Positions 22,986 through 36,097 of a stretch of DNA of 64,000 nt are shown here, one piece after another (the stretch's first letter is position 1; each line of letters begins with the position of its first letter). The notes under the pieces were generated by a model that was given only the letters and a program-made list of their open reading frames with translations, made no database searches and had not been told where the DNA came from. Position numbers and translations under genes: made by a program. Origin of the DNA: Apus apus (Eukaryota; Chordata; Aves; Apodiformes; Apodidae); assembly GCF_020740795.1 (NCBI RefSeq), contig NC_067282.1, forward strand, positions 128,893,132-128,957,131, read 5' to 3'.

Positions 22986-25629
22986 TACAGACATAAATGC
23001 CAGGGTTTTTCAGCAAAAATTCAACTATACTCAACAAACAAATGTCAAAGTAACAGCAAAAGAACCTAAGTAACTTCCATGCGTGCAATTTAGTAACAAC
23101 TTCTTACTGAAGTATTTGAGTTTCTTCAAAATAAAATGTACATAAAGCTAAAAGTAACTTTCCAACAGCTGCCAAATTCTACACAAGACATCTGAAAAAG
23201 CTAAACAGCCTAGCTGCCACACATTCCCTCAGCATCTTTTAAAATTGCAGCTGTTGCTTTTATAAAAGATACTGCTTCTGCTTTAAAATCAACACTGCAT
23301 ATGCAAAAATTCAAAGACCATTGTTAATTTAAATGGCATCATATTTAAATAGTTTCCAGAGGAAAAGTGGTAACATTTTATGCCTACTTTGTTATTTCCA
23401 ACATTTTATTGGAGTCCCCTTCTGTCAAACAATGTGAATTATACCCTTTCTTGCAGTAAAAACAATGGTCCTTTCTTCCCCACCAAAAAAGATAAGAACA
23501 CATTAACAAGACTTGGTAGGATGTGTCATATAAATTACATTAAAATAGTTCACCAAAAGCTTTTTGAATTTTCTTAACTTCATAAGATTAGTACAAAAAA
23601 TGCACTGCAGAATGCCTTTCATTTGAACTTTAAAGTTCAAATGCCAAACAAATAATGTCTCAATTGAAAGACGTTTTCTACCTGACTATCCTTATATTAG
23701 CCACAAATTCACCTAAACACATATCTAACAAGGACGTAAGGTGAGACTGAAAGGTGGTGGTGCAAGGCTAGTGAGACCTAACAGTTATGCCACTGAAGTG
23801 AAAGGAGGCCATGGAATTTGGAAGGAGTCCAGCTCTGCACTTCTGTCAAACCGTTGGGCACAAGTCTGTAAACAACATCTCAAACTGTGGAAGAGGAGCA
23901 AAATGCTCATGTGAGGCCGTGTGGTCCTAGCAGACTGGAGCAACTGCTCTAGCAGACTGATGGCAATCATCTGGAAGTGGCCATATTTTTTTCAAAAAAT
24001 ATATCACACCTCATACATTTAGCACTCACAGTTTTAATTAGAGCTTTCAACAAAACTCTGATTCTATGGTATATCTCTGCATGCATCTGCTCATCATTTA
24101 CCAGTCCAGTTAGGTGCTCTAATAATCACTTGAAGGGACATTTTGGGTTTTGAAGAGATACACTTTTAAAATATTAATACAGAGTACAAGGCAAAGTTAG
24201 TGATACCTTCCGACTTTGCAAAGGCACCCAGAATATAGCTGCTGCACTGTGACTGAATACAGAAAGGGAAACATTTTTATGACCCTGAAATTTGACGCTC
24301 TTTTAAGTTCCTCTAACAACCAAAATCAAAAAGCTCTGGTAGTTTGAGTATTTTGGCATTTTGTTTCAACAGGGACAAATGTGTCAAATCTAGTCACAAG
24401 AAGAATACACATGTATTTTTAGAAGGCACATAATCATAAAACTCCTCTTTGGTAACATGACTGCTTCTCCTTCTGCAAATTTCCAGCTGTTGCGAAAATT
24501 TTTGCATCTCTCAGGAAAAGCAGACACTAGTGTTCCATACATAGCCTGATGCGAACCTAGCCCACTGATTTACAACAGATTTTAAAGCAGATTTAGTTCA
24601 AAATAAATTTCAGGAAAGTCTGCTCTTGATGTATTTAAGTAACAGCTGCTACTGACAAGTAATGAAAGACTCAGAAACAGCAAACTAAGCTCCAAAGAAG
24701 CCGTATCTAGAAAAGAGTCTGGAACAAATGAACAACATAAACACGCTGTTGTGATGCTGCATTTGAAAAGTATCTTGCCTCCTTCCTCTTCTCTGGTCCA
24801 AAATACAAAGAGCATTTTGCATGAGGAAGCTTGGAGATGTCATTGCGCTTGTGACCAGCATCGCTCTGGGAAATGGGCAGACTGCAATTCACATAAAATC
24901 ACCTGTACCATCTTAAGAGTGCACATGAGAAATCTCTTTCTCTGAACATTTTTTGTCATCAAATTCTGTTAATTCTGGTAGGTATATGAGTTGAAGTAGC
25001 TTAGCATGAACCTTATATTCAATGGTTTCTTTTTATTGCATATTCTATCATCTGGATATTTTCTAATTGAGCTTTGACTAAACTCTCAGTTTTCTTTTGC
25101 AGACTGTCCTTAATGGAGATCAAAGTAGCCTACAAGATGTGTGTTCTGGTATTAGCCACTGTTAACTGTCTTTACCAAAGCAGCAATCTCAAATTTTATA
25201 TGGTTAAATTTATATTTCACCAAGTACTAATGTAAATGTTTAATGCGTTTAGCGATTAGCTGCAATATGAACAAATCAGGGTTTCTTCAAGCTTGGGAAA
25301 GATTTTAAAAGTCTCACATGAATTAAAAACACATTTGAGGAATCTTTGTTGAACTCAAGTGGTTAGTTGGTAGTCTCCCTTTGTGCATAAGAAAAGTTTA
25401 TGGCTTGTTAACAGTTTATGTAAATTCAATAACATAAAAGTTCCGAATTCAGTTACCCCTTTACGTATAAGCTTTGCCTTGAGCAGTATGTTTTAAAAAT
25501 TCTTCCATGCTACAGTAAATGATGAAGCATTCTTGAAAAGATTTGGGATCTTCGCATAACACAAAACAAGAAGCAGCAAAATTATGCTAGCTTTGAAAAT
25601 GTTCTGTTTGCATGTATGCAGTAAGAGAA
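22986..25629. other. Intronic sequence, nothing recognised
   Basis: This is unique-looking AT-rich sequence with no known repeat and no exon-like ORF bounded by splice sites. Confidence 0.5.
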
Positions 25630-26339
25630 TGTTGTGGGTTGGGCCTAACATGACAACAAAGAAACAGTCACCTGGCCACTCGCTCAGCTTCCCACACACA
25701 GACACAGAGTGGGATGAGGAGGACAAACCCAACTAGAAGCTGATGGGTCGAGACAAAGGACAAGGAGGGTTCTTCACCGATTAAGGTCCCGGGCAAAACA
25801 GACTCAACTTGGGGAAAAATAATAATAATAATACTGTAATTTCACACTAATCACACACACCCAGGACACAGACACACACAGAGCAGGGCTTGCATATGTT
25901 ACCCCACCCCTCCCTTCTGCCCGGGCCCAAATCCCTTTGTTCCCGGTTTCTCTCCCTCCTTCCCCCCAGCGGCACAGGGGGACAGGGGATGGGGTTTAGA
26001 GTCACTTCACAGGCTGGTGGTTCCTCCTGCTCCTTCCTCCTCAGGAAGAGGGATTCCTCACAGTCCTGCCCTGCTTTCCCATGGGCACCTGCTTGGGCAC
26101 CTTCTTCCCCTTCTTCCTCACCAGCTACAGGCACCGCTCTGCCTCTCCAGCTCAGCTCTTCTTCCACTGCTTGCTCTGCTCAGCTCTTACCTCAGTTTTT
26201 TTCATATGTTAATGGCAGAGGCACATCTGTTGTTTCTCAAATGGCTCCTCGGCTGGTTTTGGAGCAGGGGGAGATTCTCAGCTTCTTACCAGAGCCAGCC
26301 GTGGTTTCCCCCACTACCAAAAACCCCACCAAACCAGCA
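25630..26339 (+). mobile_element. Solo LTR, avian ERVL-like endogenous retrovirus (copy 1, 710 bp)
   Basis: It starts TGTTGTGGGTTGGGCC and ends ...CCACCAAACCAGCA, giving the TG...CA termini of a retroviral LTR. Flanking 5-mers are gagaa (25625-25629) and gagat (26340-26344), a 4/5 match that fits a 5-bp target duplication. Internal blocks match copy 2 at 61841, including 95 identical bases (25926-26020 against 62061-62155). Relative to copy 2 it lacks about 0.3 kb after about 26083 but keeps about 60 bp more near its 5' end. No retroviral coding sequence lies on either side, so it is a solo LTR left by LTR-LTR recombination. It is antisense to CCDC91. The ERVL-like label is from the remembered consensus and the 5-bp duplication. 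Confidence 0.82.
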
Positions 26340-26818
26340 GAGATAACATTCCCATTAATGGCAAAATTGACTGGGAAGTAGAAACAATCCAATGAAGCTG
26401 GGTTATATAATTTGTTTAATGAAGCATTAGCAACAGACACATTTTTTTGAACAGTGCCTCAGCATTGCTGTGCTTCTGCTTGCATAATATACCATGAGCT
26501 GTGAAAATATGTAAGAAAGGCGTATTAAATCTTGTTCTTCTAAACAGTTTTCCCTCTACATTTTTAGGTCTTGCTCACTTCATGGAATGATCTCATCATT
26601 TAAACAAACATAAATGGGCATCTGGCAAATTCAAACTGAAGGTGAATCATATGCAAATGTAATCAGTATGAATAACATATTAGGGATGAAGCATTTGCAC
26701 AGCCAACCCAACCCAACTGTTCTAATCCTATAAATACTAAAAAATGCACAGTATTCGTCCAGACCAACCACATGAAGGTAATTTTCTACATCATAATATC
26801 ACCATTGTTATTACTAAC
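26340..26818. other. Intronic sequence, nothing recognised
   Basis: This is AT-rich sequence between the solo LTR and an antisense CR1. There are no features. Confidence 0.5.
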
Positions 26819-27250
26819 CATAGAGTGGTTTGGGTTGGAACGGACCTTCAAAGATCACCTAGTCCACTCCCCCTGCAATAAGCAGGGACATCTTCACCTA
26901 GATGAGGTTGCTCAGAGCCTTGTCCAACCTGATCTTGAATATTTCCATGGATGGGGAATGTACCACCTGTCTGGGCAACCTGAGCCAGTGCTTCACCACC
27001 ATCATAGCAAAAAAAAGTCTTCCTTGTATCTAGTCTAATTCTTACCTGTTTTACTTTAAAGTCATTACCCCTTGTCCTATTACAACAGGCCCTGCTAAAA
27101 AAATCTGTTGCCATCTTTTTTATAAGCCCCCTTTAAGTATTGAAAGGTCATAATTAGGTCTCCCAGGAACCTTCTTTTCTCCAGGCTAAACAACCCCAAC
27201 CCTCTCAACCTCTCTTCATAGGAGAGGTACTCTATCCCTCAATGTTTCTC
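26819..27250 (-). repeat. CR1 LINE 3' end, minus strand
   Basis: Read on the minus strand this is a CR1 3' part. The 3' terminal phrase is 'catagagtggtttgggttggaac' at the left edge. The C-terminal ORF2 and UTR region follows, then the equivalent of 'tatgaagagaggttgagagggttggggttgtttagcctgg'. It is 5'-truncated near 27250. Frameshifts and A/T insertions (for example a run of A near 27008-27015) show that it is old. It lies in the CCDC91 sense orientation. Confidence 0.88.
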
Positions 27251-30200
27251 TTCCACCGTGTGAAATCTATCCTGTTCAAAGTTCCCAGTATTGTACATTA
27301 TGTCCTACTGGCACAGCTTTAATCAGCTCAAAGTTCCTGAACTTCATTATTTTAAGTTACTCAACAGTATCTTTTTAACTATGCACAGATTATTTTTTTT
27401 TTAATTTTGTTTTAAGAACTACAGGTTGTCTCTCTATGTACTCATATGCAATCTAGAGAGGAACTGGCTTGGAAAAGCAGTTCCTGACCACATAATGTCT
27501 ATACCACTCCTGAAATTCCCACAATTATTGAGAGACATTCATTTTCCGAAACTGAGCTGATTATTGCAGGGCATTCTAACACATTCACTGCTGGTTTTCC
27601 CACTTTTGAGGTCTAAGTGTGATCCCACCACACTTCTGGTGAAAGATACTGGATGGGATGCTCTCTGGGATGCTCTCTCCCACCTCATTCATATCCTTAG
27701 ATCATCCAGAATGATGTGCCTTTAAGCCTCACAAAGCATGCCCTGAAGTGAGACAGAGGCCTCAGGAAAACTCCTGTCACTGGATCTGAGAATTCGACTT
27801 GGGGAATAAAAGGAAAGGCTCACAAAAAACTGTGCAGAATACTGCCACCACCTGACTGCCTTCACCCAAGCCTGCTCTGTTTTATTTAAGGTCAATCCAT
27901 CTTCCACTGTATTGCTTCAAAAGCCCATAGCTCAAAACAAGTCAATCATTATCCTTAGCTCTACATTTTCTTAGCTTTCATCATACTGCTAAAATTTTCT
28001 GCAAAATGGAGTGACATTTCACGTGGATGATGCCTAAAGTAGACCACGGTTTCTTACACAAATACCTGAGCCTGAACGTTCTTCATATTTTCCCCTTTGT
28101 AATATCTACCTGCAAAGATATTTTTTCACTGCATATGTGCTTTGCTTCCTCTATTGACTATTCTCCAACTCATTAAACATGACTGATGTATGCAAATATA
28201 ATTCAGCTCACTATTCTAGCTCTGTAATACATGAATAAAAGTTGCAGTCTCCTTTTGATCACGTGATTCAAACAAATACAATGATCAGACATCAAAAAAG
28301 AGCAAAGATGTTGAGGAAAAAGGTTTTGATTTTACTTTCATCACTTGTAGTTTTCATACCTGATCACGATAATTTTATATATAACTGTAATAATATCTAG
28401 TATTTATTTAAATTGTTTTAGTGCTAGTCTGCATTATAAAATATGGTAAAGGTCTTTCTGAACAATGGTCTGAACTTCAGTGCAAAGTGGATAAATTACT
28501 GTATTTTACATCTATAGCCACTTTCTAAATATTTTTTGAGGAAAATTATTTCTGAAAAATTAAGATTTCTTTTCTCATATAATTAAAAACTTAGCTTTTG
28601 CAGACTCCTCCTGCCCACATTCATGGTGCACAATAATCCACTGAAATGGACTATTGCAACTAAGTGTTAGGATTCTTTGCATATCCTATACTGGATGTTG
28701 GCTAACAAGCCCAGTGTTCAGCAGAACATTACAGTGTAATTACAGAGTCACAAATGTCTTCTCATATTTTTATCAGTAGATGTCCCTCTTTGAGGAAAAG
28801 TCAACGATGAGGTGTTTGGTATGAATTTTATGATGCTTTGTTGTTGGATTTTTGGGTTTCTTTTTACATAGTGACAGGATTCTGAAAAATTCCATGGCTG
28901 CAGAAGTTCAGTTATGTGATTATATTTCCAATAAAACTATGGGCTCAGAGAGCTTTCCCAGTGCACTAATGTGAACTTCTCCCCACAGATTCAACAGAAG
29001 GCTTTAAAAATTCCCTAGCACATTAAATAGACCATATAAAAAATTATTACCTTGAGGAACCTGCAAATCTGAAAGTTGGATGAGGAAACAATGAATTACT
29101 TCCTCTCATTCCTATAACGGATGAGAAGGAAAACAGATCCATATGGTACATATGTGTAGCAGAGCTTATTTTAGAGTTAATCCCAGAACAGGACATTTTT
29201 GTCTGCCCACCTGTGAATTTCTACTATTGATAACACTTACTAAGTATATAAAAACAAGGTTCTTCATGGCTGTAATTTATACAGTATCTGCTACACATTA
29301 GAAAGCCATCAGTGCTCAGGACTGAAGCTCTAGGAAAGAGTGATGTTGAATAAATTACAGTGCTATGTGAAAATGTTTCATTCTCCTTAAACATAAATAA
29401 TGCTGCAACTTCTAAACCTTAAGGATTTTATGCCCTGAACTTGATCAGTGAAACCATTAAAATAATACCATATGTTGGATACATCTTTAAAACAGATTTG
29501 CCTAGTCTGCTGAAGGTGGTGGGAAAACACCCTGTCAACCCTCTCAGAATCTCCACTATCTCCCCCCAGCTGGATACAGGAACGTAAGAAAATACCGACT
29601 TTCCTTCATATAAATAAGAGAAAGAAATTTGCTTTCAGTCAAGGAAACTAGACTGAGTGCATAAGGGAAATAAAAATGCTTGCAGCACCTGCTCAGACTA
29701 CTGCAGAAGGTGCAAAATGGGCATTATCTAAGTACATAAAAACTCTAATGGAAATATTTCAGTGTAAAAACAACCTCCAGGGTGACTTACCTGCTTAACT
29801 GATTGGAAACATAGGACTCCTCAACCAAGCTATTTACAGACTATTGCCATACACTAAATATACAGTTACCATAATTGCTATTACAACAGATTGCTGTTTT
29901 AGCAGTCAGATTGAACCTACTTAAAGATGAGCAGACAGATATACATGCAAACAGTATTTTGGCATCTGAATACATCATACAATGAAACACACTTGCGTGA
30001 TCTTAGAAATTGAGGCCCTCAAGCTCCTGATTTTTGGATTCAGGCAAAACTGACCACAGTAGTAGGGCCTCTCACTGAAGTCACCCATGTATATTAATAC
30101 ACAAGGTGTATTTATGTGGACAGAAATCTCACTGACTTTTAAAGGTTTCCAACATGAAAATGTTGCAAAAACTTGTTGAACTTCTAGAAAACAAATGTCT

Positions 30201-30429
30201 TCCTTATGACTTAATATCAGATGAACAGAAAACACTGATTAAATATATGAATGCAGTCAGATTTCTTGCCTTCCTTGTCGCTGTTAAGGAGTGACATTCC
30301 ACTGTGCATCTATTGAGATTCAAAGCCTTTGACTATTCTTTCCAAGATCACATGATTTTTTAATGCTTACATGAAAGCTAAATGGAAGTGCAAAGTTGTT
30401 AAGAGTCACTTCTATTTGCAGGCATTGAA
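27251..30429. other. Intronic sequence, nothing recognised
   Basis: This is AT-rich unique sequence with only short T-rich runs (27392-27402). There is no exon and no repeat that I can name. Confidence 0.5.
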
Positions 30430-31222
30430 ACAAAGTGCACTCTGCCGTTTCTGCACTCTGGCCACAACAACCCCATGCAAAGCTACAGGCTTGGGGAGGA
30501 GCGGTTGGAAAGCTCCATGGTGGAGAAGGACCCAGGGACGCTGGTTGACAGCGACTTAACATGAGCCAGCAGTGTGCCCAGGTGGCCAAGAAGACCAACA
30601 GCATCCTGGCCTGCAACAGGAATAGTGTGGCCAGAAGGATCAGGGAAGTGATCGTGCCCCTGTACTCGGCACTGGTGAGGCCTCACCTCAAGTGCTGTGT
30701 TCAGTTCTGGGTCTCTCACTACAAGAAGGATGTCAAGTTGCTGGAGCGTGTCCAGAGGAGAGCTACCAAGCTGGTGAAAGGTCTGGAGAATAAGCTCTAT
30801 GAGGAGAGGCTGAGGGAACTGGGATTGTTTAGTTTGGAGAAGAGGAGGCTGAGGAGAGACCTCATTGCTCTCTACAACTACCTGAAAGGAGGTTGTAGGG
30901 AGGTAGGGGTTGGCCTCTTTACTCGAGTGAATAAGGCAGGACCAGAGGAAATGGCCTGAAGCTGCACCAGGGGAGGGTTAGACTAGATATTAGAAAGAAT
31001 TTATTTACCAAAAGAGTGGTTGAACAGTGGAACAGGCTGCCCAGAGATCTGGTGGAGTCACCATCCCTGAAAGTGTTTAAAAGAAATGTAGATATAGTGC
31101 TTAGTGACATGATTTATGCACTGAACGGGTAGATTAGGCTATGGTAGAGGGATTACATTATGGTTGGACTTGATGATCTTAAAGGTCCCTTCCAACCAGG
31201 ATGATTCTATGATTCTATGATT
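30430..31222 (+). repeat. CR1 LINE fragment, plus strand (C-terminal RT region to tail)
   Basis: This is 5'-truncated CR1. The frame at 30561-30959 stays open for 132 codons and contains [35 protein letters not shown] and [18 protein letters not shown], all CR1 ORF2 C-terminal blocks. Frameshifts follow. The 3' UTR ends 'gatcttaaaggtcccttccaacc' and about two ATTCTATG units at 31201-31222. It resembles the copy at 52488, sharing 'acaacaaccccatgcaa' and 'ctgaaaggaggttgtag' phrases, so the two probably belong to one subfamily. Confidence 0.93.
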
Positions 31223-34200
31223 TCTGGTTTCCTCTTATGAGGAAACCTCTGCTCTAACACACGTTATCTTCTGTGTCAATACATCCTGCTTCTCCTTCTA
31301 CACAAAGAAAAACGAAATACCTGTATCACCACCTTGTGTCCTTTTCCTGTTTAATGATTGAAGAGCATTGAATAGACTACTTTAAAATTAAGAAAGTGAA
31401 GAAAATTTCTGCTAATAAAATAGATAACAATTTATTGGAATCATTATTTGTTGGAAGTTAATATAATTATTTCGCAGGCTGCTTCTAACGTTGTATAGAC
31501 TACAGGCTGAGTAACACTCACTTAGACTGGTATTGCTTCAAATAAACACCACTTCCATGTGTTATGCCACACAGGACCAATTAATATTTTCCTCTGGGCA
31601 CAGTATTTTCTACTGGTTGTGAGTATTCCAAAAAAAAAAGCAAGAAATTATTTGAGATGGACAAAAATCACGGAGATATCAATCATCCCCTATTTATTAA
31701 AAATCCTTTTATGTTATTCCTGTTGATACTCAGCATCTTGACTCACATATTTCTGTGAATGCTATTAGGACTGTTCTACAAATGAAGCTATGTGAGTGAA
31801 TCTAGGCTGTATGTCCTGAGCAAGTTCTGATTCTACTCAGCATGGAACTCCAACAGTGTCTGCAAAATCTCTGAATGATAAATGGTTAGCATTTGGTCTG
31901 GCAAGTGTCTGCACAGCATCTGATATACACTAGATTTCAGTCCCCACAAGTTAGGCACAGAGCAGAAGATTGATCACAATGTAAATAAGGGCCAAATTCA
32001 TCAGATCACCTCCTCTGGTATAGAAGAGGGAACTAGAGATACAGAACAACACCTAAAGAAATGACTTGTAAGTGACTCAGACTGCTTTCTGTCCAGGCTT
32101 GTCAGATCCAGATTCCTCATAGAGTGTAAAAGTCCTTAATACTTTGGGGTTTTTTTAAGTCTTGAACTGTTTTAAGTATTCAAGGCAGTCTTAGACACTA
32201 TCTCATGCTGTTTTAATATGGCTACAAATGACTTGGCAGAGATTACACAAGGCTTCTGTGGAGCTTCATAACCACAAATTACGATCTCTCCAGGAAAGCA
32301 ATTGAAGATTATCAGATCATGCTGCCTGAAAAGCTCTGAGTGCAGGGCTGGGTGCTTAGATTTGGTACCAAAGATGTGCTTCATTTGTCAGTATGCACAC
32401 GGGTTTCAAATCAATCCAGGGTAAGCATGTTTGGTTAAAATCAACAGAAATCTTATGTATAAGATTTACTATTGCTATAAAACCAAATAAGAAAGGGTTA
32501 TCTGATGGGCTCATGGTGAGTCATGCTCACAGAATTGCCTTGCAGTATTAAGATGGTATCTACAGAACTGGATTTACTAAGCCTAACTGAAAGGAAAACA
32601 GCTAATAAAAGCATTCTACTTTGACAATGTATTTTACAAGATCTTGGAATAAGTATGCAAAATAATCAAAGCCACATAAGTGTTTGCAGTGGATACAAAC
32701 TGAAAAAACTACCCCAATCATGTACATGACAAAGCAGCCCTGTGGTAAATGTCTCCGTAGTTGCATAACTGCTATTCCATTGCCATGAGTGAGTTCTAAA
32801 TAACTGGATATAATGTGATTCTTCATTAATAGGTTATTCACCAGGAGTACAATTTCCTTGCCTCTAATAAGAATTGTAACAGAGGGTTAATAATACACCT
32901 CACAGAGAATCATTGTTTTAGACTGGAAGGTGAAGAGCAATGTTATATACAAAGCTGAAACTACAGATAACATAAGGAGTCAGACAGCAGCTATCAGATA
33001 TCAATGAGACTGGAGTTATGATTATCTGATGGTTCCTGTGACATTGCAATACTATTGGCCATTAGCTATCTCTAAAGCAAAGTGTGTCCTAACAACACAC
33101 TGGAGTATGGTACATACTGAAGGAGCAGGAGAAAAATCCTACCTCCTAGTTTTGAGGAACACTTGGTTTACTAGTCAGGTTTTCAGTTTGTATTTTAATG
33201 AAACTTTAATTATAAGATGTGACAGGATGAAACAATACGTACTTCAAGGCATAGACAATGATGATAGCACGTGAAAAACAGATATCTTTCTAAAACTACC
33301 ATTGTAGATTACAGCTGATGGATTCACATTAAGAAATTCAATAAGGAAAATCAACCTGCAGTGAATCTGTGATAAATTTAGTGGTAAGTCAGTGGTAAGC
33401 ATTAAAATAAGTAATTAAGCATTAAGGTTCAGGGAACAAAAATTAATTTTCTGCTATTCAGAGAAGCATTTTTGAGACCACACTTACTACTGGACTTCTT
33501 CAGTACTGAGAGGATTGCAGTTTTTCCTAATTCTTTTCACTGACAGACACATTTTACTTGAAAACCTCAGTTTGGAATCTGAAGACAAAACTACTACAGC
33601 AAAATTCAGAACAGCTGCTGCAGAAGCACTTCATAATTCTGCAGCTGCAACAATGTCACCAAAGACAAGACCTCCTTGTTTCTAAACACACATAGATTGA
33701 GTACCCATGGCTCTCAGCAGGTCATCACTTAGACCGCCACAAGCAGAAGACTCTAAAGGAGAAGGAAAATATCACCATTAGAACATAATAACCTACAGGC
33801 TTGATGTTCTACACAACTCCAAATTACTTCTGCAACTGCCAGTCAGCGGAGACTTCTCAACACCACGAGTACAGTATATCCCCCAAAGCAGCTTCCTCTG
33901 GTTACTAGATTAGCTATTCTGCTTCTTTTCCAGACACAGAGTCGTATTAAGGCTTTGGAGTGAAACAACATAATGAAGCACAGACAACCACAAACAGAAT
34001 AGTAGGGTTTTTTACCTTGGCAATACCTTATTTTACATTAAAAAACAAAAGAATAAAAAAACCACAAACACAAACAAAACTGTTGCTAAGCAGGGCAGGG
34101 GGAGCAAGAGAGGGAAAAATACCCTTGACCACATAATACGAGTGAGTAGCCTGCAGACAAAGCAGAAAAATAACATATAAACCTATTAACTATATATATA

Positions 34201-34577
34201 AATCATTGAAGCTTCTTTGCATGTTTCTCTAGCTTCATAGACAACATGATTAAGTCTAAAATTTTGATCCCACCAGCTGTGCTGCAGGAATCCAACTGCA
34301 GGAAATAGATTCATCAAAACAAACATGGTAATGCCAAATTTCCCATTGACTTTTTTAAATCCCAGTTCAGCAGCAGGGTACAAACAGTAAAAGATGCACC
34401 TGAAAAACACAGCTAAGAATCTGCAAGATTTGGGAGAAAAATAGCTTGAAAATTCCTGCATATAACCAATTCTGAAATGCTTCCAGTAATTCCTCAGCTA
34501 AAACCACAACAGGAAAAAAAAAAACCAGTAAAAAAACCTGACCTAAAAAACTAAGCAGATAAAACTAGTGAAGTTAA
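31223..34577. other. Intronic sequence, nothing recognised
   Basis: No exon or known repeat is seen. Short A-rich runs occur (31631-31640). The remaining frames are short and unremarkable. Confidence 0.5.
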
Positions 34578-34748
34578 AGCAACAGGTTGCCTAGAGAGAT
34601 GGTGGAGGCCCCACCTCTGGAGATATTCAAGGTCGGGCTTGATGGTGCTCTCAGCAATTTGGTCTAGTTTGAGATGTCCCTGCTTATTGTAGGGGGGCTG
34701 GACTAGATGACCTTCAGAGGTCCCTTCCAACCCAAGACATTCTATGAC
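34578..34748 (+). repeat. CR1 LINE 3' stub, plus strand
   Basis: Only the last 170 bp of a CR1 remain: 'aacaggttgcc', then 'ggtctagtttgagatgtccctgc', then 'gatgaccttcagaggtcccttccaaccc', ending at a single degenerate tail unit (ATTCTATGA). Confidence 0.88.
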
Positions 34749-35930
34749 CTCCACATAAAATAACTTGGGTGTAAATACGGAGCAGTACAAAAAAACCCAA
34801 ACAAACCCTGAACTGAGTATTTCTCAGCTGTACATACCACATTTAGAAACAGAATAAACCACCTTTATGCCTAAAGTTATCTACTTTATTTGTGCAGTGA
34901 ACAAAATAATAAATCAATTCCCTCTCGAACTGAACAGTTAAGAGAATTTGTTAAGCAATGAGACTTTGTGGTGGCCCTGCAATTACTCTAGGCTTATCCT
35001 ATTGTGCTACATGGACAGAGACATTCTACAGACCACAACTGCTTTTGTTTGATTGATTGTTTTTAAATTGTATTAAGACACATGTGAGTTCTGGATCTTC
35101 ACAACACAAATCCATGTGTCTTTGCACGTCACGGAAACACAATGGAAAAAAGGGGTTTGTGTATTCTGTCCTTGTCTCTTTGGGGCTCAATTCTAATGTC
35201 ATGAAAACGGTATCACAGAAATCTGGGCATAGAAGAGACTGACCCAACTTCTGACCTTTGCACTGGAAACTCACAGCAATGTTGATCAGAGTGGAACAAT
35301 TGCCTCTTCTCTCTTGCAATCTGACAGCCTTGTAGGTGCATGCCAAAATGCCTTTGCTGAGCACGTCCATCATTAAGTTTCTAAGATGATTTAGGACCCC
35401 CTTGGTGTCAATGAGAATGGTACAACAGGAACTTACAAAAAAAGCCAAGAAGTTGACCTATGACTAAGAAAATAAAACTGCACGCGATTTGCTTAGCTTT
35501 AATTAATCCAAGTTGATCATATTGAACTGATTAAGCTTTCCATCTAGTATGAAGTAATGTGGATTACAGTAACTAAAAAAAACCCAACAAATTTATAACC
35601 ATTGCTCTGTTACCAAAACACCTAATTACACGTATCTAGAAATTGTGAATTATGAAATGGCAGTTAAATACAAAACATTGGAATAGAAATTGGTTATAAG
35701 CATAGCAATAAATTTGAAAGAAAAAGACATTAAATGAATAAAGATTTTATTTTAATAGGAATCATATAATCTTCACCAACTTCTCGTCCTCAAAGCATTC
35801 ACTTATTCAGTCTAGTAGAATATTAATGTCTAACCTTTACATTTCAGCTGACCTGTCTCACTTTCTCATTAGGATGGTAAGATATAGGTATCCATGTTAA
35901 TTCATACAAAAGGATCCATAGTCTCTTGTC
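34749..35930. other. Intronic sequence, one unassigned 140-codon minus-strand frame
   Basis: The minus-strand frame at 35026-35448 is open for 140 codons (MAFFVSSCCTILIDTKGVLN...), the longest non-CR1 frame in this intron. It has no recognised domain and no flanking splice sites that I could support. It may be chance or an old retrocopy; I make no functional call. Confidence 0.3.
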
Positions 35931-36046
35931 TTGTTTTGGTTTTGTGTTTTGTTTGTGGGTTTTTTTGTTTTGGTTTTTTTGGTTTGGTTTGATTTGGTTT
36001 TGTGGGGGTTTTTTGGTGGTTTGTTTGTTTGCTTTTGTTGTTTTTT
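35931..36046 (+). repeat. 116-nt G/T-only low-complexity tract
   Basis: All but two of 116 bases are G or T (one A at 35992, one C at 36032), built of TTTG, TTGG and TGGGGG units without strict periodicity. It ends about 50 bp before a CR1 copy. On the CCDC91 transcript strand it reads as a C/A-rich tract. Confidence 0.9.
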
Positions 36047-36097
36047 AAATTAGTTTCTCTTATTCTAGCCAAAGCTTTAATGAAAATGCCTAATGGA

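Noticed and set aside
25847..26381. Long ORFs on both strands (106 to 163 codons)
   Set aside because: They fall inside or overlap the GC-rich solo LTR, where stop codons are rare. They are proline/serine-rich shadows, not genes.
30561..30959. 132-codon ORF as a host gene
   Set aside because: It is the C-terminal part of CR1 ORF2, flanked by CR1 3' UTR and octamer tail.
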